The notes under the pieces are model-generated. The model did no database searches, had not been told where the DNA came from, and saw only the letters and a list, made by a program, of their open reading frames with translations. A program made the position numbers and the translations under genes. From SYHX01 sp049317645 (GTDB taxonomy: Bacteria; Bacteroidota; Bacteroidia; UBA7662), in assembly GCA_049317645.1 (NCBI GenBank), contig JBMOHV010000023.1, positions 1-25,322 on the forward strand: 25,322 nucleotides of DNA, given 5' to 3'. Shown here in pieces: positions 7,606 through 15,498 of the stretch. Numbering within the stretch: the first letter of the stretch is position 1; every line of letters starts with the position of its first letter.

Positions 7606-9824
7606 TCCGCCGCATCGCCCCAGGTATCTTCGTCCTGGGCTTTTTCGTAGGCATACCCTGAACAGTCCATGTTGATGGAGATTCCGCCTTCGGGGGCTTT
7701 GAAGCTCGCTGGTTTGATTCCCAAGCGGCTGTCTCCATAAACCTTTTGCATAAAGAGCCCAAAGATGGGCAGAGCCGTATTGGCGCCCCCACCCAGGCTG
7801 GTGCTCCGAAAATGCACGGATCGATCATCCGCCCCCACCCAGGCACCGGCCACCAAATTGGGATGAAAGCCGATGAACCAACCGTCGGAATTGTTTTGGG
7901 TGGTCCCAGTTTTGCCGGCCAAATCACCGGTCAGGTTGTAACGGTAACGTAGGCGGGATGCCGTTCCTCCATCCACGACTTTTTGCAGAAGTTTGGTCAT
8001 CACAAAGGCGGTCTCTTCGCTAAGGACGTCCTTGGTCTCGGGAAAATTTTCCATCAGAACATTGCCTTGACGATCGGTAATCCGGGTGATCATCATGGGT
8101 TTGGTCCAAACGCCTTGGTTGGGGTAGGTGGCGTAGGCCCCGACCATCTCGTAAACACTCATATCAAAACTCCCAAGGCAGAGGCTGGGGTAGGGTTCCA
8201 TGGGCGATGTGATACCCATTTTGCGACTTAGTTCAAGAACCGGTTCTGGCCCCACTTGTTTCATCAGATAGGCCACGATGTTATTAATCGAAAGGGCCAA
8301 TCCCCTGAACATGCTCATGGAGCCACCGATTTTGCCATCGTAATTTTTGGGAGTCCAATTTTCAAAGGCTTCGAAGGTGACGGGCAGATTGGGAATGGGG
8401 AGGCAGGGATCAAAACCATTGTCCACCGCTACGGTATACACCAACGGTTTGAAGGCAGAGCCCACCTGGCGTTTGGCCTGGGTATTGACATGGTCGTATT
8501 GGCTAAAATCCATATCAATACCGCCAACCCAGGCCTTGATATGTCCGTTGTGAGGGTCCATGGCCATAAATCCGGTGTGCAGGAACTTTTTGGCATAACG
8601 AATGGAATCCATCGGCGTCATCAACGTATCCACAAAACCTTTCCAGGTAAAGAGCCTGATATCGGTGGGTTCGTTAAAGTGCCTGCGGATCGCCGATTCG
8701 GACCAATCCTGATCCTTGAGGCGCCGGTATCGCTTGGATCTTCGCATCCCTTGGTCCAGGATTTGGGTGAATTCCCCCCAAGGGTCTTGGCCTTTCCAAT
8801 GTTCATCAAACAGCGACTGCAAGGATTTCATCTGGGTACGCACCGCTTCCTCGGCGTAGGTTTGCATTCTGGAGTCCAGGGTGGTGTAGATTTTGAGCCC
8901 GTCCCGGTACAGGTTGTAGGGTTCGCCCTCGGGGTTTACCTGGGTTTTGATCCATTCGCTGAGCTCTTGGCGCAGGTATTCCCTAAAATAGGTGGCGGTT
9001 CCCGCCGCATGGGACTGGGGCCGGAGACGCAAGGACAAAGGCATGGCGCTGTATCGGTCTCCAACTTCTTGGTCCAAAAACCGGTATTTGACCATTTGCC
9101 CGATGACGGTATTTCGACGGTTGATGCTGCGGTCCGGGTGACGAACCGGCGAATAAAAGGTGATGCCTTTAAGAAGGCCTACCAACAAGGAGGCTTCGTG
9201 GACATCCAAGGCATGAACATCTTTGTCAAAATAGGTGCGGGACGCCGCGCTAATTCCAAACGCATTGTACCCAAATTCGACCGTATTCAGGTACATGGCC
9301 AGAATTTCTTGTTTGGTGTACCGTTTTTCGAGTTGGACGGCAATGATCCATTCCTTGACTTTTTGGAGAATGCGGGCTGGTTTGGAACGAGCCCGTTGCC
9401 CGTTAAAGAGGTTGAGGGCTAATTGTTGCGTGATGGTGGAAGCGCCCCCTTCCCGACCCATGAAAACCACCGCGCGCACCAGGGCCCGCAGATCGATGCC
9501 CGAATGCTTGTAGAAGCGCGCATCCTCCGTAGCCAACAAGGCATGAATAACATGCGGGGAGATTTCATGAAACTTGGTATAGGATCGGTTTTGGAGGTAG
9601 AATTTGCCGATGACTTGACCATCGGATGCAATAATCTCGGTTGCCAGGTTGCTCTTGGGGTTTTCGAGGTCTTCAAAAGAAGGCATTTCGCCCAACCCGC
9701 CGGCGGCTGTCAGAAACAAAACACCCAAACCAGTGACCAGCAAGGTTAGGTAAATGCCCCATACCCAGCGGGTCCAGGTGGGGGTTGGGTTCGGTTTTTT
9801 TTCGAGGGGCGTTGGCGAAGGCAT
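7602..9824 (-). CDS. Class A penicillin-binding protein (PBP1A-type transglycosylase/transpeptidase)
   Basis: Bifunctional peptidoglycan synthase of 740 residues anchored in the inner membrane. One transmembrane helix lies at about 20-42. The GT51 glycosyltransferase domain follows with ATEDARFYKHSGID (catalytic E100) and GASTITQQLALNLF (127-140). The transpeptidase domain has SAFK at 456-459 (active serine S456), SINN at 512-515 and KTGTT at 638-642, so both activities should be intact. Its ATG lies 4 bp after the stop of the PorW/SprE-like gene, which points to co-transcription. It meets atpC tail to tail with overlapping stop codons and no room for a terminator hairpin. Confidence 0.96.
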   Translation of the reverse strand: MPSPTPLEKKPNPTPTWTRWVWGIYLTLLVTGLGVLFLTAAGGLGEMPSFEDLENPKSNLATEIIASDGQVIGKFYLQNRSYTKFHEISPHVIHALLATEDARFYKHSGIDLRALVRAVVFMGREGGASTITQQLALNLFNGQRARSKPARILQKVKEWIIAVQLEKRYTKQEILAMYLNTVEFGYNAFGISAASRTYFDKDVHALDVHEASLLVGLLKGITFYSPVRHPDRSINRRNTVIGQMVKYRFLDQEVGDRYSAMPLSLRLRPQSHAAGTATYFREYLRQELSEWIKTQVNPEGEPYNLYRDGLKIYTTLDSRMQTYAEEAVRTQMKSLQSLFDEHWKGQDPWGEFTQILDQGMRRSKRYRRLKDQDWSESAIRRHFNEPTDIRLFTWKGFVDTLMTPMDSIRYAKKFLHTGFMAMDPHNGHIKAWVGGIDMDFSQYDHVNTQAKRQVGSAFKPLVYTVAVDNGFDPCLPIPNLPVTFEAFENWTPKNYDGKIGGSMSMFRGLALSINNIVAYLMKQVGPEPVLELSRKMGITSPMEPYPSLCLGSFDMSVYEMVGAYATYPNQGVWTKPMMITRITDRQGNVLMENFPETKDVLSEETAFVMTKLLQKVVDGGTASRLRYRYNLTGDLAGKTGTTQNNSDGWFIGFHPNLVAGAWVGADDRSVHFRSTSLGGGANTALPIFGLFMQKVYGDSRLGIKPASFKAPEGGISINMDCSGYAYEKAQDEDTWGDAAD

Positions 9825-9828
9825 AGGC

Positions 9829-12537
9829 TCAGGGTTGGTGTTCCCGCTGGAACAAGATCAAGTAATCGTTGAGCGATAGGTTTTTGTATAATTTGTTAAA
9901 GTCATCGCGGGCGACATAGAACCAATCAAAGGATCCAGGCGGCAGGTCTCTAAATAGTTCGGCATCGGCTTTTGCGTATTGCCAGAATTGCAGGGCCGAG
10001 AGGCGGTCGGGGGCTTCTTTGACGAGGACCAATTGTTCGACCTCACGGTAGACAGGATAGGAAATTTTGACCCCCAGTCGGCGGTAGTTTCTTTCGGCAA
10101 ACCGACTCATTTTGACCCCAATCTCAATGTGCTTTTCATAGACGGAGGCGTTCATTCGTAACACCAGGTAATGTGGCTGCAGGGAATCTCCTTTGAATTC
10201 GTAACGGTCTTTGACGCGGCTTGTTTCGTTGTCCGGACCGCTGTTGGCTCGTCCTTTGGATTTTTCGGGAAAAAGGGCATCCAGCATGGATTGAGCCGCC
10301 ACCGCAAGGGCGGGTTGCGCCGTTTGACTTGCATAGGACTCCAAACTCTGCAGGAGGCGGGTGCTGTCTTTGCGGGAGGCCGATACCGTCTCCAAAAACC
10401 CAAAATAGGGCATCAGCGTATCAGAGCCAAAGCGGGATTTGGCCCATTTGCATTCGTAGACCACCGAATCGTACCGCCCGGATACATAGAGTCGGTAACA
10501 ACGACGGTAATGGGCTTCGGCGGCAAGGCGCAACGAATCGGAGGAGGCCGAGGCTTTGCCATGAATCATCGCCGTGAAGGGGGATTCAGGGTACAGGCTG
10601 TCCAGAAGGCGGGCGCTTTGATCCCGGCGGTCCAGACGTTTGAGGCCTTCGTAACATCGAAATGCTTGGTACAATACTTCGGGCTCGGTCGACGTGCCTG
10701 GAAACCTTTCGAGGTGATTCTCCACCCAGGGCAGGGCCGCTCGAAAGTCGCCAAAGCGATCCTTGTAAAGTCGGGCCAGGGCCAGATGAGCTTTGCGGAC
10801 GGCTGACAAGGATTTGTTACGGGATGCTTCGTCGCGGGGTATTCGAAACATCAAATTTTCGGCGGTTCTCGGGAGTTTGTTCAGGGAGTCTAGCAGCGGG
10901 TCTTCTTCGGTTTCAGCGGTCGCGCTGTTGGCCCCCGCGGGTCCGTCCTCCGACGCGCCCTGCCCACCGACGGATCTTCTCCAATGATCGGTGTTATCGC
11001 GTTTTCCCCAGATTTGCAAGAACTGATTGTAATCGCTTCCCGTCAGTTGGTTGTTGTAAAAATGCCAGTCTCCTCCCACCGATGCAACGGAGGGATTACC
11101 CATGTTGCGCTGGAGTAACAGGGGATCGACCCATTGATTGTTATTCGATGCGGAACGGGCGGCCTTGGACGAATCTTCGGCTTTGGCTTTGATACGGGCG
11201 GCCTCTTTGCGTTCCTCCTCCAGGATTTTATTGAGGCGCGCGGTTAATTTGTTTTCGGGGAGGGCTCCCAATTCCAGCAAAGAATCCTGAACTTCGATGG
11301 TTTTGAGGTGGCGAACCATTTCACCCAAATAGGCTTGCTTGTTTTTGATTTCTTTGAAGCGGGGGTATTCTTTGTCGATGTTGGTGCTTAGGCTATCGTA
11401 AAAGAGGCGGGCCTCTTCGTACCGTTTTTCTTCAAAACAGGCATCGGCCAAGGCCAGCCAGGTTTTTTTGCGCTGGGCGTTGATTTCCAACGAATGGGTC
11501 AAGGCAAGTCGAAGGTTTTTTTCGGCGTCGGTGGTTTTTTGGTCGGCTTGGTCCAGCAAAGCCAATTCAAAATATAGAACATCGCGGTAGGCAATGTATT
11601 TTTTGGATTTGATGAGGTTGTTGAGAATACGGCGGGCGTTGCGGGCTCCGCTACGGGCATCGGTGTAGGCGGTAACGGATTTGATTTTGCATTGAAACCG
11701 GAGTTCGGGATCGGGTCGACCGCGTTGTGCTTTCTGAAAGTGGGCCGGAGCTTTGCGGCTTTCAATCTCAAGGTAGAGTTGTCCCAACAAGAAATGCGTT
11801 CTTCGACGTTGGGCTGCTGACATGGGGTATGGCAGAGCTCCTTCGAGGTATTCGGCCGCTTTGACAGGCCGCTTTTGGGCCAATTGGCATTCGGCGGCCG
11901 CTAGGTAGAGCATGGCCCTGCTGCGGGCAACCGCCCGGGGGTTTTCGAGGGCTTTTTCCAAGGCACCCTGCGCGGGTCCGTATTGACCGGACGCGGTGTA
12001 GGACCGAACCAGCCAGGCAGCGGCATGGTCTGCGTTGGGTTGACCCTTGTACTTTTTGATGACGTATTGAAAGGTTTCAATGGCGTCAAAATAGTCTCGT
12101 CGCAAATAATAACATTTCCCAATGAGCAAGAAGCCATCGTCCACCCAGCGGCTGTGTTCTTTGCGCTGAATCAGGTTGGAACATTTTTTGATGGACTCTT
12201 CAAAGGCCGAACTTCCCGAAGCAACCGACGCATCCAGGGATTCCACAAAAACGGGGAGCCATTGGGCATAATCGTCTTTGTGGTTGCGGTGGATTTCTTG
12301 CATCGCTTCGTCGTAACGCAATTGGGCGTAATACAATCCGTTGAAGCGGGCCGTTATGTTTTGGTACTGCCGCTTGGCCCAGCTCTGAGCCTGGGCTGTT
12401 GGCCCGCTGTACAAGGTGACGAACAGCACGACGAAGCACAGGACCCAGCGATGTCTTTTGGCAAGACGACGATCAAGGCCGGTAGCGGCCCAAGCGGGCA
12501 GGGGGGCGTTCAACGTGCAGGGGTCCGGGTGGCGCAT
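9829..12537 (-). CDS. PorW/SprE-like TPR protein (type IX secretion/gliding)
   Basis: A 902-residue exported protein. After a long N-terminus comes a hydrophobic stretch (31-45) and an AQA cleavage site near 48-50. The block KRQYQNITARFNGLYYAQL (55-73) followed by EIHRNHKDDY resembles the N-terminus of SprE/PorW, which are needed for type IX secretion and gliding. TPR-like helices fill about 105-430 (for example the CYYLRRDYFDAIETF region at 142-156). The C-terminal 110 residues (HYLVLRMNASVYEK onwards) resemble the terminal domain of that family. Known PorW/SprE are lipoproteins, but here no cysteine sits in a lipobox, so anchoring may differ. The first gene of a two-gene unit with the penicillin-binding protein; divergent from the 12592 gene. 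The assignment rests on my recognition of family patterns, not a search. Confidence 0.7.
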   Translation of the reverse strand: MRHPDPCTLNAPLPAWAATGLDRRLAKRHRWVLCFVVLFVTLYSGPTAQAQSWAKRQYQNITARFNGLYYAQLRYDEAMQEIHRNHKDDYAQWLPVFVESLDASVASGSSAFEESIKKCSNLIQRKEHSRWVDDGFLLIGKCYYLRRDYFDAIETFQYVIKKYKGQPNADHAAAWLVRSYTASGQYGPAQGALEKALENPRAVARSRAMLYLAAAECQLAQKRPVKAAEYLEGALPYPMSAAQRRRTHFLLGQLYLEIESRKAPAHFQKAQRGRPDPELRFQCKIKSVTAYTDARSGARNARRILNNLIKSKKYIAYRDVLYFELALLDQADQKTTDAEKNLRLALTHSLEINAQRKKTWLALADACFEEKRYEEARLFYDSLSTNIDKEYPRFKEIKNKQAYLGEMVRHLKTIEVQDSLLELGALPENKLTARLNKILEEERKEAARIKAKAEDSSKAARSASNNNQWVDPLLLQRNMGNPSVASVGGDWHFYNNQLTGSDYNQFLQIWGKRDNTDHWRRSVGGQGASEDGPAGANSATAETEEDPLLDSLNKLPRTAENLMFRIPRDEASRNKSLSAVRKAHLALARLYKDRFGDFRAALPWVENHLERFPGTSTEPEVLYQAFRCYEGLKRLDRRDQSARLLDSLYPESPFTAMIHGKASASSDSLRLAAEAHYRRCYRLYVSGRYDSVVYECKWAKSRFGSDTLMPYFGFLETVSASRKDSTRLLQSLESYASQTAQPALAVAAQSMLDALFPEKSKGRANSGPDNETSRVKDRYEFKGDSLQPHYLVLRMNASVYEKHIEIGVKMSRFAERNYRRLGVKISYPVYREVEQLVLVKEAPDRLSALQFWQYAKADAELFRDLPPGSFDWFYVARDDFNKLYKNLSLNDYLILFQREHQP

Positions 12538-12548
12538 GAAATCGGATA

Positions 12549-12566
12549 ACCTCCAATAACGGAGGT
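12549..12566. repeat. Inverted repeat in divergent intergenic region
   Basis: ACCTCC-AATAAC-GGAGGT is a perfect 6-bp inverted repeat with a 6-nt loop, inside the 54-bp gap between the divergent porW-like gene and the 12592 gene. On the minus strand the repeat carries GGAGG 12 nt before the porW-like ATG, in a genome that otherwise shows almost no Shine-Dalgarno sites. It could be an operator, or a leader hairpin that hides a ribosome-binding site. A degenerate -7-like TAACTTTA lies at 12566-12573 on the minus strand. Confidence 0.45.
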
Positions 12567-12591
12567 AAAGTTATAAATTGCGGCCAAGCTC

Positions 12592-13083
12592 ATGAAATTC
12601 CTCCGTTTCGGCCCCCGCTTCCTCCGTTTTTGGCGAAAAATGCGCCTGGATTACCGAATAATCGTGCGGACCGAAGGCGAATTGGATGCGATTGTGAACG
12701 TTCGACTGCGACCGCTCAATTGGTTTGTCCTCCTTAGCACTGTTTTGGTCCTGGGTTGGCTCTTTTTTGGAGCTCTGTTGCTCTACACACCTTTGGGGGG
12801 GTATATGCCGGGTGCTGCCAACCGGGACTGGCAGCGGCAGGTGGTGGAGCAGACCCGTCGGCTGGATTCCCTTGAAGAGGTTCTCCAAACCAGTCGCAGC
12901 CAATGGTCCGTCCTCCGAAGAGAGTGGCTGGGGGAAGATTCGTTGCTTTACCAAGACCTGCCTTTGCCGAACGTAGGACAGAATTACCACCCGGACAGCC
13001 TCTTGGCCCCCAACGGTTGGGCCGATTCGCTGCTCCGTTTGGAGGTTGAAAGGGAATTTGCCAACCGAAAGGCCGGCCGTTAA
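12592..13083 (+). CDS. Membrane protein resembling M23 peptidase N-terminal scaffold, no peptidase domain
   Basis: A 163-residue protein. It has a basic cytoplasmic start, LDYRIIVRTEGELDAIVNVRL (19-39), one transmembrane helix (about 43-65), a TPLGGYMPG segment (66-74), a probable coiled coil (about 78-115) and a tail ending near DSLLRLEVEREF. This closely recalls the N-terminal part of the M23 metallopeptidases that sit beside bactofilin in many Bacteroidota (YRLVILND..., ...FTPLREYIPGY..., ...DSL...). The zinc-binding LytM/M23 domain that normally follows is absent: the gene stops at 13083 and bactofilin starts 15 bp later, so there is no room for it. It may be a non-catalytic partner of bactofilin or of a peptidase encoded elsewhere. 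Family resemblance is from memory; function unknown. Confidence 0.7.
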   Translation: MKFLRFGPRFLRFWRKMRLDYRIIVRTEGELDAIVNVRLRPLNWFVLLSTVLVLGWLFFGALLLYTPLGGYMPGAANRDWQRQVVEQTRRLDSLEEVLQTSRSQWSVLRREWLGEDSLLYQDLPLPNVGQNYHPDSLLAPNGWADSLLRLEVEREFANRKAGR

Positions 13084-13098
13084 TCTTAAATTTGCCAA

Positions 13099-13497
13099 AT
13101 GAACTTGCAATTACCGCTGAAACTTGGCCGTGCAACCGGCGTTGTCATGAATGCGATGGCCGAAGGGGCTGTCCTGGAAGGCAATTTGACCTGCAAAGGA
13201 GACCTTCGTCTCGACGGCACCGTCCAGGGGGAGGTTCGCATCGAAGGCCGTTTGGTCATTGGAGCCCAAGGCTCCATCCACGGACCGGTTCGTTGCCAGT
13301 ATGTGCATGTCTTGGGCAAGGTCAACGGCCCCATTGAGGCCTCCGAATCCATTCTATTATCCGCTACGGCCCAAGTAAACGGGGACATCACCGCACCCAA
13401 GTTGGTGGTCGAAGAAGGGGCCCAATTGTCGGGGCGCTGCACCATGCAGGCCTTGCGTCCGGTGTATGCCGGGGATGCCCATGCCAAAACGGCTTGA
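13099..13497 (+). CDS. Bactofilin (polymer-forming cytoskeletal protein)
   Basis: A 132-residue protein with the bactofilin beta-helix fold: repeats of about six-residue rungs such as GAVLEGNLTCKGDLRLDGTV, RIEGRLVIGAQGSIHGPV and ESILLSATAQVNGDITAPKLVVEEGAQLSGRC. Bactofilins form filaments under the inner membrane and organise cell-wall enzymes. A short N-terminal region (1-20) precedes the beta-helix. The neighbour upstream is the M23-scaffold-like protein, a partnership frequent in bacteria, where bactofilin and M23 enzymes act together on cell shape. Its 3' end overlaps the start of the AtpZ/AtpI-like gene, tying it to the atp operon. Confidence 0.93.
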   Translation: MNLQLPLKLGRATGVVMNAMAEGAVLEGNLTCKGDLRLDGTVQGEVRIEGRLVIGAQGSIHGPVRCQYVHVLGKVNGPIEASESILLSATAQVNGDITAPKLVVEEGAQLSGRCTMQALRPVYAGDAHAKTA

Positions 13498-13681
13498 GGG
13501 TTTAGCTCGATACGGGGGGTTGGCCGTCCAAATGGCCTTGCCCATCGCTGTCGGGGCTTGGTTGGGGTCCGTCATGGACCGTCGTCAGGGGACTTCCAGG
13601 CCTTATTGGACCCTTTTGGGCTTGTTGGTAGGTCTTGTTTTGGCATTTGCAGGGGTTTTTTCCCGGCTCAAAGAGCGTTGA
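13466..13681 (+). CDS. AtpZ/AtpI-like F0 accessory protein
   Basis: A 71-residue membrane protein with two hydrophobic helices (about 18-36 and 47-65) separated by a DRRQGTSRPYW loop; the stretch ARYGGLAVQMALPIAVGAWLG (14-34, slightly abbreviated in homologues) fits the AtpZ/AtpI family found at the head of atp operons. These proteins assist c-ring assembly or divalent-cation supply to the ATP synthase. Three in-frame ATG codons (13466, 13475, 13481) are possible; all overlap the bactofilin 3' end by 17-32 bp. It ends in TGA directly followed, in the same frame, by the TTG start of the next gene. Confidence 0.85.
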   Translation: MPGMPMPKRLEGLARYGGLAVQMALPIAVGAWLGSVMDRRQGTSRPYWTLLGLLVGLVLAFAGVFSRLKER

Positions 13682-14062
13682 TTGGCTCGTTTATCGCCAT
13701 TGGCTTCTTGGTTCCTGGGATTTGTGGCCCTGCACGGCTTGCTAGCCGTGGCCTATAAGCTGGTCACCTTGCTTGGCGGGGTTGGATTGCGTGCTTGGTG
13801 GACGTCTTGGTTTTTGACAGGCGGTGTCACGGTCCTTTATTTCTTCTGCATCCACGGGGTATCGCGCCGCCGCACGCCGAACCAGGCCTGGGCGATTCCA
13901 TTGCCCTTGTTGCATTTGCTTTTGAACCTAATGGCCGTCTTGGTGGCACGATGGCTGGGGGTTCTGGAAACCAAAGCCGATGCCCTTGTTTTTGTTGCCC
14001 TGATTCTCCTTGATTTGGCTTTTGTAAATCGGGCCTTGGTCTCTATCTTGCGCCCGCATTGA
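13682..14062 (+). CDS. Small four-helix membrane protein of the atp operon
   Basis: A 126-residue hydrophobic protein of unknown function with four probable membrane helices (about 7-30, 38-57, 70-92, 98-120). It sits between the AtpZ/AtpI-like gene and atpB, where many Bacteroidota carry a similar small membrane protein, so a role in F0 assembly is plausible (AtpI-like). There is no ATG before the first helix; TTG at 13682, immediately after the preceding TGA and in the same frame, is the best start. GTG codons slightly downstream would remove the first helix. Starting on a stop-adjacent TTG suggests translational coupling. Confidence 0.65.
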   Translation: MARLSPLASWFLGFVALHGLLAVAYKLVTLLGGVGLRAWWTSWFLTGGVTVLYFFCIHGVSRRRTPNQAWAIPLPLLHLLLNLMAVLVARWLGVLETKADALVFVALILLDLAFVNRALVSILRPH

Positions 14063-14119
14063 AATCGGGTCAAATCGGCCTTGAATCATGCCCAAAGGCC
14101 CTTTATTGCACCATACCCC

Positions 14120-15223
14120 ATGCATCATTGTTTTGTAGTCCGCGGCTTTTCCCTGTGCCTGACCATTCTGGGCCTGTGGTTGTTGTCGGCGGCTCCTCGC
14201 CTTGCTTGGGCAGTCACCCCTTCGGCACCCCATAACGACACCGAACAAGCCTCGGCGGATACCGCAGCGGAACAGGCTTTTGACCCCTCCAAAGTTATTT
14301 TGCATCATATTGCCGACGCCCACGATTGGCATTTGTACGATCACACCGATGCCGATGGGGTTGTTCATCCGGTTTCGATTCCTCTGCCGGTCCTTCTGTG
14401 GTGCCAAGGCGCCCTTCACACCATGATGTCATCGGCCTTTGAACATGGCCATGCTCGCCCTGTTTCCAAGGGTCTCACCTTCCAAATGGACGAACACGGT
14501 CATATCACGGAGGCCTCGGGACTTCGAGTTCTTGATTTTTCGATAACAAAGAACGTGGCCTCCATGCTTTTGAGCGTTGTCCTGCTGGTATGGATCTTTG
14601 GATCCGTCGCCCGTTCCTATGCCCGTTCCGAACAACGCCTTCCCGGTGGATTGGCTCGCTTTCTGGAGCCGATTATCCTCTTTGTGAGGGATGATATCGC
14701 TCGGCCCAATATTGGCGAACATCGCTATCAGCGCTATATGCCGTATTTGTTAACCTCTTTTTTCTTTATCTGGATTAATAATTTGTTGGGCTTGCTCCCG
14801 ACCGGGGCCAATTTGACCGGCAATATTGCCGTATCCTTGGTGCTTGCGGTCTTTACCATGGTCATCACCAATTGGAGCGGTAACAAACATTATTGGGGTC
14901 ATATTTTCAAACCCCATGTGCCCCTTTGGTTGTACCCCATCATGGTGCCGGTTGAATTGGTGGGCATTATCTCCAAACCTATTGCGTTGACCATTCGTTT
15001 GTTCGCTAACATCACCGCGGGTCACATCATCATTCTCAGCCTGATCTCCTTGATTTTTATTTTCAAAAGCTTGGCCATGGCTCCGGTTTCTTTGGCTTTT
15101 GTGCTATTTATGGAATGCCTTGAAATGCTGGTGGCGGTTTTGCAAGCCTACGTTTTTACCCTTCTCAGCGCTTTGTTTATCGGTTTGGCAACCGCCGAAC
15201 CCGAACCCAACGATCACCATTGA
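14120..15223 (+). CDS. atpB: F0 ATP synthase subunit a
   Basis: Membrane subunit that forms the proton half-channels next to the c-ring. From the ATG at 14120 it has 367 residues and begins with a signal-peptide-like sequence (hydrophobic FSLCLTILGLWLL, then AWA). An alternative TTG at 14081 would add 13 residues before the signal and is less likely. An extra region of about 110 residues before the first core helix is rich in histidine (HHIADAHDWHLYDHT), as in other Bacteroidota a subunits; its role is unknown to me. The channel arginine lies in ISKPIALTIRLFANITAGH (R293 from this start). The core with LLTSFFFIWINNLLGLLP and the final helices is complete. Confidence 0.95.
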   Translation: MHHCFVVRGFSLCLTILGLWLLSAAPRLAWAVTPSAPHNDTEQASADTAAEQAFDPSKVILHHIADAHDWHLYDHTDADGVVHPVSIPLPVLLWCQGALHTMMSSAFEHGHARPVSKGLTFQMDEHGHITEASGLRVLDFSITKNVASMLLSVVLLVWIFGSVARSYARSEQRLPGGLARFLEPIILFVRDDIARPNIGEHRYQRYMPYLLTSFFFIWINNLLGLLPTGANLTGNIAVSLVLAVFTMVITNWSGNKHYWGHIFKPHVPLWLYPIMVPVELVGIISKPIALTIRLFANITAGHIIILSLISLIFIFKSLAMAPVSLAFVLFMECLEMLVAVLQAYVFTLLSALFIGLATAEPEPNDHH

Positions 15224-15275
15224 TTTGACCGAATTCCCAAACCAACCAAAACCTTAACAACCTAAATTCAAAGTT

Positions 15276-15488
15276 ATGACAACGATTACAGGACTCGCCG
15301 CTATTGGAGCAGGACTCGCCGCCATGGGCGCTGGCATTGGTATTGGCCGCATCGGCGGTTCAGCCACCGAAGCCATTGCTCGTCAGCCCGAAGCAGCCCC
15401 CAAAATTCAGACTGCCATGATCATTGCCGCGGCCCTTATCGAAGGGGTTGCCTTGTTCGCGGTGGTTGTTGCCCTGCTGGTAGCCTAA
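15276..15488 (+). CDS. atpE: F0 ATP synthase subunit c
   Basis: Two-helix proteolipid of 70 residues that forms the rotor ring. Helix 1 is glycine/alanine-rich (GLAAIGAGLAAMGAGIGIG), the polar loop contains ARQPEAAPKIQ (35-45), and helix 2 carries the ion-binding E56 in AALIEGVALF. The residues after the glutamate are GVA rather than the serine/threonine ligands of sodium-type rings, so proton coupling is inferred. The 52-bp gap before the ATG is A-rich and has no Shine-Dalgarno, a pattern that favours strong translation in Bacteroidota and suits the high copy number of subunit c. Confidence 0.97.
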   Translation: MTTITGLAAIGAGLAAMGAGIGIGRIGGSATEAIARQPEAAPKIQTAMIIAAALIEGVALFAVVVALLVA

Positions 15489-15498
15489 GGCGGTCTCC

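Noticed and set aside
8256..9422. Long plus-strand open frame of 388 codons
   Set aside because: It lies wholly antisense to the penicillin-binding protein, whose catalytic motifs are intact; its translation has no recognisable domain and it reflects codon bias of the opposite strand.
15276..15488. Sodium-coupled c-ring
   Set aside because: The glutamate of helix 2 is followed by GVA, lacking the serine/threonine ligands of sodium-type subunits; proton coupling fits better.
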